Part shown: positions 1 to 7,508 of the stretch, one piece after another | How positions within the stretch are numbered: the stretch's first letter is position 1 | Layout of the letters: every line of letters begins with the position of its first letter | Assembly (NCBI GenBank): GCA_023416055.1 | Contig: JAEZIH010000073.1 | Coordinates: forward strand, 1-8,738 | Source of the DNA: Pseudomonadota bacterium | GTDB lineage: Bacteria > Pseudomonadota > Alphaproteobacteria > Caulobacterales > Caulobacteraceae | Direction: 5' to 3' | DNA: 8,738 bases | Notes under the pieces: model-generated | Database searches by the model: none | Told to the model about the DNA's origin: nothing | Seen by the model: the letters and a program-made list of their open reading frames with translations, nothing else | Program-made: the position numbers and the translations under genes

Positions 1-346
1 GTTCGATGGCGCGGCGACGGGCTTCCTGCTCGGACGCCGACAGGCCGCCGGCGTCGCGCGGCTGCGCGGCCGGACGCGGGGCCGCGGCGGGCGCAGCCTC
101 GGTCTTCGGACGGGCGACGTCGAAGCCTTGCGGGCGCTGGTGGCCCGGTCCGGCGCCGACGCGGCGCTTGGTCTCGACCACCACGGTCTTGGTGCGGCCG
201 TGGCTGAAGCTCTGGCGCACGGTGCCGGTCGAAACCGATCCCGCCTGCCGCGGCTTCAGGCTCAGCGGCGCGCGCGGCCCCGTCTGGGACGGAGTCCCGG
301 TCGGGGTCTGCTGGCCGTCGTTGGTCTTGTCGTTCTCGTCAGTCAT
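1..346 (-). CDS. infB: Translation initiation factor IF-2, N-terminal part (partial)
   Basis: IF2 is the GTPase that brings initiator fMet-tRNA to the 30S subunit and promotes 50S joining in the cytoplasm. Only about the first 115 codons are visible, and the gene leaves the window at base 1. Translation from the ATG at 346-344 begins MTDENDKTNDG and contains TVRQSFSHGRTKTVVVETKR (about residues 43-62), the conserved IF2-associated motif of alphaproteobacterial IF2. An Ala/Pro/Arg-rich low-complexity stretch and a charged EQEARRRAIE segment follow, as usual for the variable IF2 N-terminus. The G domain would lie outside the window. No strong Shine-Dalgarno stands before the ATG. The gene is the last visible member of the rimP-nusA-ylxR-infB cluster, 81 bp after ylxR. 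The identity is secure from motif plus context; the exact start is slightly less so. Confidence 0.95.
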   Translation of the reverse strand, partial: MTDENDKTNDGQQTPTGTPSQTGPRAPLSLKPRQAGSVSTGTVRQSFSHGRTKTVVVETKRRVGAGPGHQRPQGFDVARPKTEAAPAAAPRPAAQPRDAGGLSASEQEARRRAIE

Positions 347-363
347 CCGGTCGCTTTACTCGG

Positions 364-384
364 GACGGCGGGATATCCGCCGTC
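364..384 (-). promoter_or_regulatory. Perfect hairpin in the ylxR-infB gap
   Basis: The 81-bp gap between ylxR and infB holds a perfect 8-bp stem (GACGGCGG / CCGCCGTC) around a 5-nt GATAT loop. It ends 17 nt before the infB ATG. No T-run follows on the minus strand, so it does not look like an intrinsic terminator. It could shape infB translation initiation, act as a processing site, or be incidental in GC-rich DNA. The rest of the gap has an AT-richer patch near 398-413 but no promoter I can defend. Confidence 0.4.
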
Positions 385-427
385 GTCTCGTTCAAACACA
401 AATAGCCGTGCGGCGCTCCGCCCCCGT

Positions 428-1096
428 TCAGGGAGCAGAACCCCGCCCGCTCAAATCCTTGTCCGGGTCCTCAGCCGGCCCCGCGCCCCACTCCGGGGGC
501 TGAAGCGGTCGAAATCCCGCCAGTCGTTCGACCTCAAGGGTCCAGCGATCGGCCCGCCCGCCCTCAAGCAGGACGGCGTGTATCGCATTTTCCAGCCCAA
601 GGGCCAAACTCAAATCGTCTGCCGTGAAGGCGCCGCACGTTTTCGGAGGCGGTTGGCGGTGTCTGGCGAGCGACAGAAGCTTGCCCCGGCCGTCGGCGGA
701 ACCGTCCGTCGCCTCGATGATCCACGCGGCCCTGTCCGCGCGGATGGCGGCGGCCGACTTCTCGAAGCCAGAGATAAGCACGCCCTCGCGCCGGGCAAGT
801 CCCAGCTGCTCCAGGCAGCGCCGGGCGAGCAGGCGTTCGACCTGCTCCGCCAGGTCGGCGGCGGGTTTCAGCGGGGCCTTGGCGGCGCGCGAGAACAGGT
901 TCTTGCGGGCCGCCGTCTCGACCGAGGCGCGGTCGGCCGCGACCCACAGGCCGCGGCCCGGCAGCCTGCGCGCCAGGTCGGGGACCACCGAGCCGTCCGG
1001 GGCGGCGACGAAGCGGATCAGGCGGGATTCATCCATGACCTGGTGCGTCACCAGGTCCCGGCGTTCCCTATCGATCGTCGCGTCGCGCAACCCCAT
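428..1096 (-). CDS. ylxR: YlxR-family RNA-binding protein with C-terminal L7Ae-like region
   Basis: The 222-aa protein belongs to the YlxR (DUF448) family, small RNA-binding proteins encoded between nusA and infB in many bacteria. Residues 10-60 carry the family signature: RERRDLVTHQVMDESRLIRF followed by PDG, VPD and PGRGLWV. The usual Cys of the family N-terminus is missing and replaced by a Leu/Val context. Residues from about 86 (EQLGLARREGVLISGFEKS) resemble the L7Ae/ribosomal L30e-like fold that alphaproteobacteria fuse to YlxR. The tail is Gly/Pro/Asp-rich. The ATG at 1096-1094 lies 18 bp after the nusA stop, so the two are probably cotranscribed. An upstream GGAGA is rather distant (about 12 nt), so the start is not certain. 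The precise molecular role of the alphaproteobacterial fusion is not established as far as I know. Confidence 0.9.
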   Translation of the reverse strand: MGLRDATIDRERRDLVTHQVMDESRLIRFVAAPDGSVVPDLARRLPGRGLWVAADRASVETAARKNLFSRAAKAPLKPAADLAEQVERLLARRCLEQLGLARREGVLISGFEKSAAAIRADRAAWIIEATDGSADGRGKLLSLARHRQPPPKTCGAFTADDLSLALGLENAIHAVLLEGGRADRWTLEVERLAGFRPLQPPEWGAGPAEDPDKDLSGRGSAP

Positions 1097-1114
1097 GGAC
1101 GGTCCGGTCTCCCA

Positions 1115-2878
1115 TCACGCGTCTTGGGGCTGGTCGGCGTCGTCGGCGTAGGCCTCGACGTCGTCGCCTTCCGGCGCGACTTCGTCGCCCGGCTCGCCCT
1201 CGTCGCCCTCGGCCGGCGCGAAGACGACCTCGGGGTCGTATTCGCCCTCGCCCTCGTCTTCATACTCCGGCTCGGGTTCCGGCTGCGGCAGTTCCGAGGC
1301 GTCGATCCAGCCGGCCGCAACGCGGGCCTGGAGGATCAGCATCTCGGCCTCTTCCTGCGACAGGTTGAAGGCCTCCAGCACGCCCGGGACCTTGACCCGC
1401 TCGCCGTTGCGGACCTCGTAGCCGCCGCGGATCTCGTCCGTGGCCAGGTCGGCCAGGTCCTCGACGGTCCTGGCCCCGCCCTCGCCCAGGGCGACGGCGA
1501 TCTGAAGGGTGACGCCCGGCACTTCCAGCACGCCGTCCTCGACGCCCAGCTCCTTGCGGCGCGCGTCCAGGATGGCCGCCTGCTTGTCCAGGTAGTCGCG
1601 GGCGCGGGCCTGCAGCTCCTCGGCGGTGTCCTCGTCGAAGCCCTCGATGTCCGAGATTTCGTAGCTCTCGACATACGCCAGGTCCTCGACCGTGGCGAAG
1701 CCTTCGGTGACCAGCAGCTGGGCGATCACCTCGTCCACGTCCAGGGCTTCCTGGAACAGGGCGGTGCGCTCGGCGAACTCCTTCTGGCGACGCTCCGAGT
1801 CCTGCGACTCGGTGATGATGTCGATCTGCCAGCCGGTCAGCTGCGAGGCGAGGCGCACGTTCTGGCCGCGGCGGCCGATGGCCAGCGACAGCTGCTCGTC
1901 GGGCACCACCACCTCGACGCGGTCGGCTTCCTCGTCCAGCACCACCTTCGACACCTCGGCCGGGGCCAGGGCGTTGACGATGAAGGTCGGCTCGTCGGGG
2001 TTCCACTGGATGATGTCGATCTTCTCGCCCTGCAGTTCGGCGACCACCGCCTGCACGCGCGAGCCGCGCATGCCGACGCAGGCGCCGACCGGGTCGATCG
2101 AGCTGTCGTTCGACAGCACCGCCATCTTGGCGCGCGAGCCGGCGTCGCGGGCGGCGGCGCGGATCTCGATCACGCCGTCATAGACCTCGGGAACTTCCTG
2201 GGCGAACAGCTTGGCCATGAAGCCGGGGTGCGAGCGCGACAGCATGACCTGCGGGCCCTTGGCCTCCGGACGCACGTCGTAGATGTAGGTGCGAATCCGG
2301 TCGCCGATGTTGAACACCTCGCGCGGGATCGAGTCGTTGCGGCGCATGATGCCCTCGCCGCGGCCCAGGTCGACGATGGTGTTGCCGTATTCGACGCGCT
2401 TGACGGTGCCGTTGACGATCTCGCCCACGCGGTCCTTGAACTCTTCGTACTGGTTGGCGCGCTCGGCCTCGCGGACCTTTCCGGTCACGACCTGGCGGGC
2501 CATCTGGGTCTGCACGCGGCCGAACTCGAACGGCGGCAGCTCCTCGATGTACTCCTTGCCGACGAAGGCTTCCGGGTCGCGCTTCAGGGCGTCCTTCAGG
2601 CGCACCATGGCGCTGTCGTTGAACTCTTCCAGTTCGTCTTCCGGCTGCCAGTCGTCCTCCACCACGGTGACGTGGCGGGTCAGGGCCAGTTCGCCCGACT
2701 TGATGTCGATCTTGGCGCGGATGTCGTGGTGGGCGCCGTAGCGCGACTTGGCGCCCTTCTGGATCGCCTCCTCGATCGCCTCGACAACGATCTCCTTGTC
2801 GATGTTCTTCTCGCGCGCGACCGCATCGGCGATCTGCAGCAGTTCGAGTCGGTTCGCGGAAACGCCGGCGACAGCCAT
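1115..2878 (-). CDS. nusA: Transcription termination/antitermination factor NusA
   Basis: NusA binds RNA polymerase and nascent RNA, and modulates pausing, intrinsic and Rho-dependent termination, and rRNA antitermination. The 587-aa protein shows the full order: N-terminal RNAP-binding domain (1 to about 130, including [20 protein letters not shown]); S1 domain (about 150-215); KH1 (about 250-305, with [11 protein letters not shown]); KH2 (about 320-355, with [13 protein letters not shown]). Two C-terminal helix-hairpin-helix-like acidic repeats follow at about 385-430 and 450-515. A strongly acidic low-complexity tail (530-587, Glu/Asp/Pro) is typical of alphaproteobacteria. The ATG at 2878-2876 is preceded by GAGGA with 7 nt spacing, inside the end of rimP. 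Only 3 bp separate the rimP stop from this start, which suggests translational coupling. NusA is known to autoregulate its operon in E. coli; the terminator upstream of rimP may serve that here. Confidence 0.98.
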   Translation of the reverse strand: MAVAGVSANRLELLQIADAVAREKNIDKEIVVEAIEEAIQKGAKSRYGAHHDIRAKIDIKSGELALTRHVTVVEDDWQPEDELEEFNDSAMVRLKDALKRDPEAFVGKEYIEELPPFEFGRVQTQMARQVVTGKVREAERANQYEEFKDRVGEIVNGTVKRVEYGNTIVDLGRGEGIMRRNDSIPREVFNIGDRIRTYIYDVRPEAKGPQVMLSRSHPGFMAKLFAQEVPEVYDGVIEIRAAARDAGSRAKMAVLSNDSSIDPVGACVGMRGSRVQAVVAELQGEKIDIIQWNPDEPTFIVNALAPAEVSKVVLDEEADRVEVVVPDEQLSLAIGRRGQNVRLASQLTGWQIDIITESQDSERRQKEFAERTALFQEALDVDEVIAQLLVTEGFATVEDLAYVESYEISDIEGFDEDTAEELQARARDYLDKQAAILDARRKELGVEDGVLEVPGVTLQIAVALGEGGARTVEDLADLATDEIRGGYEVRNGERVKVPGVLEAFNLSQEEAEMLILQARVAAGWIDASELPQPEPEPEYEDEGEGEYDPEVVFAPAEGDEGEPGDEVAPEGDDVEAYADDADQPQDA

Positions 2879-2881
2879 GCT

Positions 2882-3421
2882 CTAGTCCTCGGTCTCAGTG
2901 TTGTCGTTGCGGGCGGCGCGCTTCTCGGCGCCCGCCTTCATAAGTTCGTCGGTCAGCACCAGCTTGGCGTCGACCAGCCAGGCGAAGGGGATCAGGGCGG
3001 TGTCCTCCTCCCCCTCCAGATCAATGGCGATGTTGTCGCCGTCGGTCCCGGCCACCACGCCCTTGAAGCGCTTGCGGCCCTCGATCATCCGGTCCGTCTC
3101 CAGACGCGCCTCGAAACCCTCGAACAGGTCGAAGTCCGACTGGCGCGTCAGCGGCCGGTCCACGCCCGGCGACGACACCTCCAGCAGGTACTCGCCGGAA
3201 ATCGGGTCGGCGGCGTCCAGCACCTCCGACACGGCCCGGCTCAGGCGGGCGCATTCCTCGACGGCGATGTCGTGATCCGCCGGCCGCTCAGCCATGATCT
3301 GCAGCCGGCGCCGCTGCGTCCCCCCCATCAGCCGCACGCGCACGATGTCGAGACCCAGGCTCTCGGCCACGGGTTCGATCAGCTCCAGCAGGGCGCGGTC
3401 TTCGGCGGTCTTGGCCTTCAC
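2882..3421 (-). CDS. rimP: Ribosome maturation factor RimP
   Basis: RimP assists late maturation of the 30S subunit. The 179-aa protein has the two-domain family layout: an N-terminal alpha/beta domain ([20 protein letters not shown], then [11 protein letters not shown]) and the hallmark [12 protein letters not shown] at residues 80-91. A C-terminal SH3-like domain follows ([16 protein letters not shown]), with a charged tail. The start chosen is GTG at 3421-3419, because it gives the usual N-terminus ([20 protein letters not shown]) and the terminator T-run lies only 11 nt upstream. The only ribosome-binding match is a weak GGA about 8 nt upstream. It is the first gene of the rimP-nusA-ylxR-infB cluster. 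Confidence 0.96.
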   Translation of the reverse strand: MKAKTAEDRALLELIEPVAESLGLDIVRVRLMGGTQRRRLQIMAERPADHDIAVEECARLSRAVSEVLDAADPISGEYLLEVSSPGVDRPLTRQSDFDLFEGFEARLETDRMIEGRKRFKGVVAGTDGDNIAIDLEGEEDTALIPFAWLVDAKLVLTDELMKAGAEKRAARNDNTETED

Positions 3422-3432
3422 GCGTACGATCC

Positions 3433-3467
3433 AAACAAAAAGCGGCGGGCCGTCCGGGCCGCCGCTT
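3433..3467 (-). terminator. Intrinsic terminator immediately before rimP
   Basis: On the minus strand a GC-rich stem (AAGCGGCGG at 3467-3459 pairing with CCGCCGCTT at 3448-3440, one G-G mismatch, then three more pairs) is followed by TTTTTGTTT (3441-3433). This is a textbook intrinsic terminator. It would end transcripts arriving from metK/trmB. It finishes just 11 nt before the rimP GTG, so any promoter placed upstream of it for rimP would also have to pass it. Confidence 0.85.
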
Positions 3468-3558
3468 CAAACGGCGCCGTTAGGACGCCGGTCTAACGAT
3501 GTGCAGCGGCATATAGGGCAAAGCGGGGAGGGGGGGAAGCCCCCGCGTCGGCGCCGGC
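3468..3558 (-). promoter_or_regulatory. trmB-rimP leader with palindromes, candidate rimP operon control region
   Basis: This 91-bp non-coding stretch carries several symmetric elements. One is a perfect 12-bp palindrome AACGGCGCCGTT (3470-3481). Another is an inverted repeat GTTAG/CTAAC (3479-3483 and 3493-3497). The third is a GGGGG-AAG-CCCCC hairpin (3532-3544) starting 14 nt after the trmB stop codon. Because the terminator at 3433-3467 abuts rimP, a rimP promoter most likely lies here, with attenuation at that terminator. GTTAGACC (3497-3490, minus) resembles a Caulobacter-type -10, but no properly spaced -35 is present, so I do not assign a promoter. Confidence 0.35.
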
Positions 3559-4254
3559 TCAGGCGCGCACGAACTCCAGGAAGATCGGCGGCGTGTCGCC
3601 CAGCTTCTTCTCCTCGTAGCGGGTCACCACGTGGTCCGCCGGCGGCGTGCGCCAGTCGTCGGCCCGGTCCGCCGTCCACTCCAGCCCCGGCGTACGCTCG
3701 AACCGCTCCAGCGCCCAGTCGGCGTAGTCCTTCCAGTCGGTGACGAAGCGCAGCCGCCCGCCCGGCTTCAGCAGCCGCGCGATTTCCGCCGCCGTCTCGT
3801 CCTGCACCAGCCGCCGCTTGTTGTGCCGCGCCTTGGGCCAGGGGTCGGGGAACAGGATCATCACCCGGTCCAGCGAAGCGTCAGGCAGGGCGGCCATGAC
3901 GTCGCGCGCGTCGTCGGCGTGCAGGCGCACGTTCTTCAGCCCCCGCTCGTCGATGTGCCGCAGCGCCGATCCCACCCCGTTCAGGAAGGGTTCGCAGCCG
4001 ATCATCAGGGCGTCGGGATGACGCGTCGCCTGCTCGGCCAGGTGCTCGCCCCCGCCGAAGCCGATCTCGAGCCAGACCTCCTTGGCCCCGGGCATCAGCG
4101 CCTGCGGGTCGATCGGGCCCGCCGCCGGATCGGGCACGGCGATGGTCGGCAGCAGCGTATCGAACAGCGCCGCCTGTCGCGGCTTCAGCGTGCGCGACTT
4201 GATGCGGCCGAACGAACGCAGCGGCCGGTTGGCGGGGTCATCGGGGGAGGTCAT
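3559..4254 (-). CDS. trmB: tRNA (guanine-N7-)-methyltransferase TrmB
   Basis: TrmB uses S-adenosylmethionine to make m7G at position 46 of the tRNA variable loop. The 231-aa protein has FGRIKSRTLKPRQ near the N-terminus and the SAM-binding motif EIGFGGGEH (63-71). It then has GCEPF (86-90) and the family-defining FPDPWPKARHNKRR (135-148). LKPGGRLRFVTD (163-173) and C-terminal TRYEEKKLG (211-219) complete the set. Length and motif order are normal. The ATG at 4254-4252 has no Shine-Dalgarno, but a -10-like GCTATAGC ends 6 nt upstream, so the mRNA is probably leaderless. It lies downstream of metK, which makes its methyl donor; the pairing may be functional or positional only. Confidence 0.97.
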   Translation of the reverse strand: MTSPDDPANRPLRSFGRIKSRTLKPRQAALFDTLLPTIAVPDPAAGPIDPQALMPGAKEVWLEIGFGGGEHLAEQATRHPDALMIGCEPFLNGVGSALRHIDERGLKNVRLHADDARDVMAALPDASLDRVMILFPDPWPKARHNKRRLVQDETAAEIARLLKPGGRLRFVTDWKDYADWALERFERTPGLEWTADRADDWRTPPADHVVTRYEEKKLGDTPPIFLEFVRA

Positions 4255-4260
4255 TGGGGC

Positions 4261-4268
4261 GCTATAGC
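4261..4268 (-). promoter_or_regulatory. -10 element for a leaderless trmB transcript
   Basis: GCTATAGC matches the housekeeping -10 consensus known from Caulobacter (GCTANAWC) except at one position. Its 3' end is 6 nt from the trmB ATG, which puts the expected transcription start on or next to the A of the ATG. No ribosome-binding sequence exists between them. The -35 region falls in the heptamer repeats and is not a clear match, so the promoter may be weak or may depend on other factors. Confidence 0.5.
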
Positions 4269-4276
4269 GGCCTTCA

Positions 4277-4361
4277 AGGCAGTAGGCAGTAGGAATTAGG
4301 CAGCAGGGCGCAGCAGCGGCGGCTCGATCCGCCTACTGCCTACTGCCTATTGCCTACCGCC
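4277..4361. repeat. Inverted heptamer (TAGGCAG) repeat arrays between metK and trmB
   Basis: On the + strand the left array reads as imperfect tandem copies of TAGGCAG (4277-4304). The right array (4331-4361) reads as the complementary CTGCCTA units. A 16-bp arm at 4278-4293 is perfectly complementary to 4332-4347, with a 38-nt loop between them, so either strand's RNA could form a long hairpin. It starts directly at the metK stop codon and could end or stabilise metK mRNA. There is no T-run. Such heptameric short tandem repeats are, as I recall, scattered in intergenic DNA of many GC-rich proteobacteria. This is not a CRISPR: the unit is too short and has no spacers. Confidence 0.8.
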
Positions 4362-5558
<1,197 letters not shown>

Positions 5559-5591
5559 GGGCGGGCTCCTGCGGCGCGTGGTGGCCGCCAG

Positions 5592-5619
5592 ACATATAAA
5601 GATATGTTTATATGTTCAA
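5592..5619 (-). promoter_or_regulatory. metK promoter with overlapping 24-bp palindromic operator
   Basis: Bases 5592-5615 form a 24-bp AT-rich palindrome with 11 of 12 base pairs symmetric (half-site ACATATAAA; only the 5601/5606 pair fails). It stands out sharply from the surrounding GC-rich DNA. On the minus strand a -35-like TTGAAC (5619-5614) and a -10-like TATATG (5598-5593) are 15 nt apart, so the palindrome fills the spacer and -10. The start of transcription would fall near 5586, leaving a leader of about 28 nt that contains the AGGAG of metK. A repressor is therefore likely. From memory, ArsR-type SAM/SAH-responsive regulators (SahR/SamR) bind AT-rich ATAAAG-type palindromes at methionine genes of proteobacteria; I infer but cannot confirm such a match. 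Confidence 0.7.
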
Positions 5620-6062
5620 GTCGCCTTCTGACGCGCCCGGCGCCCGGCGCTGACTGCGGTCTCGCCCGCCAGCCATCGTTCGAGGGCTCCGCCCATAAGG
5701 GCCAGATAGACCAAAGCCCATTCGCCGACCGCTGCCGAGGCGGCAGTCTCGTAGCCGATGCCAGGGAGCAGGAGCCTGACGGCCCAGGTGAAGACGCACA
5801 GCATCAGCCCCGAAGTCGCCGCCAGCAGCCACCACCGCTGACGGCTGAGCGCCAGCCACAGGAAGACGAGGGCCGTCGCTCCCTCCACCACGGTGATGAT
5901 CTTCGTGGTGTGAATGCTTCGGGAAAGCGTGATGGCGATGGTCAGCAAGAAGTTCACGATCAGGACGGCGGCGGCCTGCCGCTCGACACGACCGCCTTTC
6001 CAGAGGGCGACGGCGAACGCGACAAGGCCAAGGGCCTGCAATGCGAAGTACCAGAGAGTCAC
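5616..6062 (-). CDS. Small polytopic membrane protein, paralog 1 of 4 (unknown function)
   Basis: A 148-aa protein of unknown function, last of four tandem paralogs. Hydrophobic segments lie at about 3-20, 31-46, 57-72, 78-97 and 110-126. Shared landmarks are KGGRVER at 22-28, Glu60 at the head of a membrane segment, RQRWW at 74-78, GEW at 113-115, and ERWLAGETAVS at 128-138. A basic tail follows (RRARQK). It is the most diverged copy and has a two-residue insertion relative to the others before the conserved Glu. The start is GTG at 6062-6060, which overlaps the stop of paralog 2 in a GTGA arrangement typical of translational coupling. A longer in-frame start at 6140 would lie inside paralog 2 and has no homology. 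Its stop codon directly abuts the metK operator, with 57 bp to metK. The protein is predicted to sit in the inner membrane. Confidence 0.8.
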   Translation of the reverse strand: MTLWYFALQALGLVAFAVALWKGGRVERQAAAVLIVNFLLTIAITLSRSIHTTKIITVVEGATALVFLWLALSRQRWWLLAATSGLMLCVFTWAVRLLLPGIGYETAASAAVGEWALVYLALMGGALERWLAGETAVSAGRRARQKAT

Positions 6063-6520
6063 GCCGCCGCCTGTCGGATCACGGGACCCATCCGCCGCCA
6101 GACAGCCTCCAGGCGTGCTTGGGTCTCCCCGGCCGGCCACCGCTCAGCCACGCCCCCGTACGGGCTGCACCCGACAAGCATCCACAGCCCGGTGCAGGCC
6201 GGGATGGCGGCGATCCTGTCGGCGCGCGACGGCGACCCCTCCAGGATGGACGCCAGCACGCATATCAGGAGAGCCGGGGGGGCGAGCAGAACCTGCCACC
6301 TGTTCGAGCTGCTGGCCAGCCAGGCGAACACTCCCGCCACAGCGACTTCTGACGCCCCTGTCATGCGGTGCCGCCGCGGCTCGTGGAAGGTCGCGGTTGT
6401 GATCGCCTGATCGGCGAGGAGAAAGGGCGCAACGAACCGCTCCGCATGACCGCCGCGCAGCGACGCGAGGGTGCATCCGCCCCAGATCAACAGGCATGAG
6501 ATCCAGGTGAAGGGCGTGAT
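6059..6520 (-). CDS. Small polytopic membrane protein, paralog 2 of 4, apparent ATC start
   Basis: The 153-residue reading frame aligns without any gap to paralogs 3 and 4 up to about residue 130: LRGGHAER at 21-28, Glu58, SSNRWQ at 71-76, GLW at 111-113, ERW at 126-128. Function is unknown; membrane location is inferred from the hydrophobic segments. The codon at the homologous first position is ATC (6520-6518) where the paralogs have GTG-ACG-CC. A good Shine-Dalgarno, GAGAGGAG (6536-6529), sits 8 nt upstream and overlaps the paralog 3 stop. No ATG, GTG or TTG lies nearby in frame upstream; an internal TTG at codon 11 would cut away most of the first membrane helix. So either translation starts at ATC, or the copy has lost its start and is decaying. 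It is also less conserved in the NRWW and WERWLA motifs (NRWQ, ERWPA), and its tail is longer. Confidence 0.65.
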   Translation of the reverse strand: MTPFTWISCLLIWGGCTLASLRGGHAERFVAPFLLADQAITTATFHEPRRHRMTGASEVAVAGVFAWLASSSNRWQVLLAPPALLICVLASILEGSPSRADRIAAIPACTGLWMLVGCSPYGGVAERWPAGETQARLEAVWRRMGPVIRQAAA

Positions 6521-6534
6521 GGGGGTTGCTCCTC

Positions 6535-6975
6535 TCAGGTCGGCGCGTGGCGGGCCGGCGCAATCCGGGAGACGGCCGCCTCTCGCGCCAGCCATCGCTC
6601 CCATACGCCGGCGAGCAGGCTCAGGCTGACGACGCACCACAGGCCGATACGGGCGCTGATCGCCGTATTCGTGGAAACCGCCGGGTGGGTCCAGTCGAGG
6701 ACGTTGACCAGCGCGCACAGCGCCAGGGCGGCGGCGGCGACCAGGGTCCACCAGCGGTTTGAACGCAGGGCCAGGCCCAGGAAGAACGCGGCCACAAGGC
6801 ACTCGAAGGCCATCGACAGCTCATGGCCGCCCGGCATACCGGTGGTGATCCGGGTCACCGCATTGTCGTACAGCAACACCGCCGCCGCGAGGCGCTCGGT
6901 ATGACCGCCGCGCAGCCACGCAAGGGCGAGAGCCGCCCACAGGAGCACAGTTGCGGCCAGCACGATTGGCGTCAC
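6535..6975 (-). CDS. Small polytopic membrane protein, paralog 3 of 4 (unknown function)
   Basis: A 146-aa protein of unknown function. Hydrophobic segments fall at about 3-21, 53-70, 76-93 and 106-124, with a fifth weaker one at 29-40. Landmarks: LRGGHTER at 21-28, Glu58, ALRSNRWW at 69-76, DWTHP at 94-98, ARIGLW at 108-113, WERWLA at 125-130. By hand count it is about 74% identical to paralog 4 over the first 136 residues, so the two come from a recent duplication. The start is GTG at 6975-6973, with AGGGGGGA about 6 nt upstream, 17 bp after the paralog 4 stop. Third-position GC is high and changes between paralogs 3 and 4 are largely conservative, which supports real coding. It is likely cotranscribed with its neighbours. 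Confidence 0.85.
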   Translation of the reverse strand: MTPIVLAATVLLWAALALAWLRGGHTERLAAAVLLYDNAVTRITTGMPGGHELSMAFECLVAAFFLGLALRSNRWWTLVAAAALALCALVNVLDWTHPAVSTNTAISARIGLWCVVSLSLLAGVWERWLAREAAVSRIAPARHAPT

Positions 6976-6992
6976 GCCGCGTCCCCCCTTGG

Positions 6993-7508
6993 CTATTGCG
7001 CGTAGCGGCTGCGCCGCTCGCTCGGGCGCCCATCCGGATTCGTCGGGCGCCCCATCTCCCGGGCCTGATCAACCCCGCCACGCCGCCACGCGCGGCGCGC
7101 GCTGACAGCCGGCTCGCCAGCCAGCCAGCGCTCCCATACGCCGGCGAGCAGGCTCAGGTTGATCACCCACCAAAGGCCGATACGGGCGCTGATGGCCGTA
7201 TTCCTCGACACCCCCGGATGGGTCCAGTCGAGAATGATGACCAGCACGCACAGTACAAGGGCGGCCGCGGCGACCAGAATCCACCAGCGGTTCGAACGCA
7301 GGGCCAGCCAGACGAAAAAGGCCGCCACGACGCACTCGGAGGTTACAGACAGCACATCTCCGCCGGGCAGACGGGTCGTCACCCGGGTCACCGCATGATC
7401 AAGCAGGACGATCACTGCTGCGAGGCGCTCGGTATGGCCGCCGCGCAGCCAGGCGAGCGCCACGACGGCCCACTTAATCATCGCCGAGGCCAGCACGATC
7501 GGGGTCAC
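6993..7508 (-). CDS. Small polytopic membrane protein, paralog 4 of 4, chimeric C-terminus
   Basis: A 171-aa membrane protein of unknown function and the first of the array. It shares all landmarks at the same residue numbers as paralog 3: LRGGHTER 21-28, Glu58, ALRSNRWW 69-76, DWTHP 94-98, ARIGLW 108-113, WERWLAGE 125-132. Hydrophobic segments: about 3-20, 53-70, 76-93 and 106-124. The start is GTG at 7508-7506 with an AAGGAAGG Shine-Dalgarno about 7 nt upstream, 31 bp after the stop of the upstream HTH gene. Its tail is 25 residues longer than that of paralog 3 and reads DQAREMGRPTNPDGRPSER. This matches the end of the HTH protein (DQAREIGHVTSPELVPSER). The extension is thus a copied fragment of that gene, fused in frame by tandem duplication. 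Confidence 0.87.
   Translation of the reverse strand: MTPIVLASAMIKWAVVALAWLRGGHTERLAAVIVLLDHAVTRVTTRLPGGDVLSVTSECVVAAFFVWLALRSNRWWILVAAAALVLCVLVIILDWTHPGVSRNTAISARIGLWWVINLSLLAGVWERWLAGEPAVSARRAWRRGGVDQAREMGRPTNPDGRPSERRSRYAQ

Noticed and set aside
128..3496. A very long plus-strand open frame of 1122 codons
   Set aside because: It is antisense to infB, ylxR, nusA and rimP, all with clear family motifs. Its translation is Leu/Val/Gly/Asp/His-rich low complexity, typical of the mirror frame of a GC-rich gene.
4277..4361. CRISPR-like array
   Set aside because: The units are 7 bp, imperfect and contiguous, with no spacers or cas genes. They are simple heptamer repeats.
5559..5615. SAM riboswitch before metK
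   Set aside because: The leader expected from the promoter is only about 28 nt, and the 57-bp gap is dominated by a DNA palindrome. I see no SAM-I or SAM-II architecture.
6063..6140. Longer start for paralog 1
   Set aside because: The extra residues lie in the paralog 2 coding region and match nothing in the other copies. The GTG at 6062 aligns with the paralog starts and overlaps the upstream stop by 4 nt.
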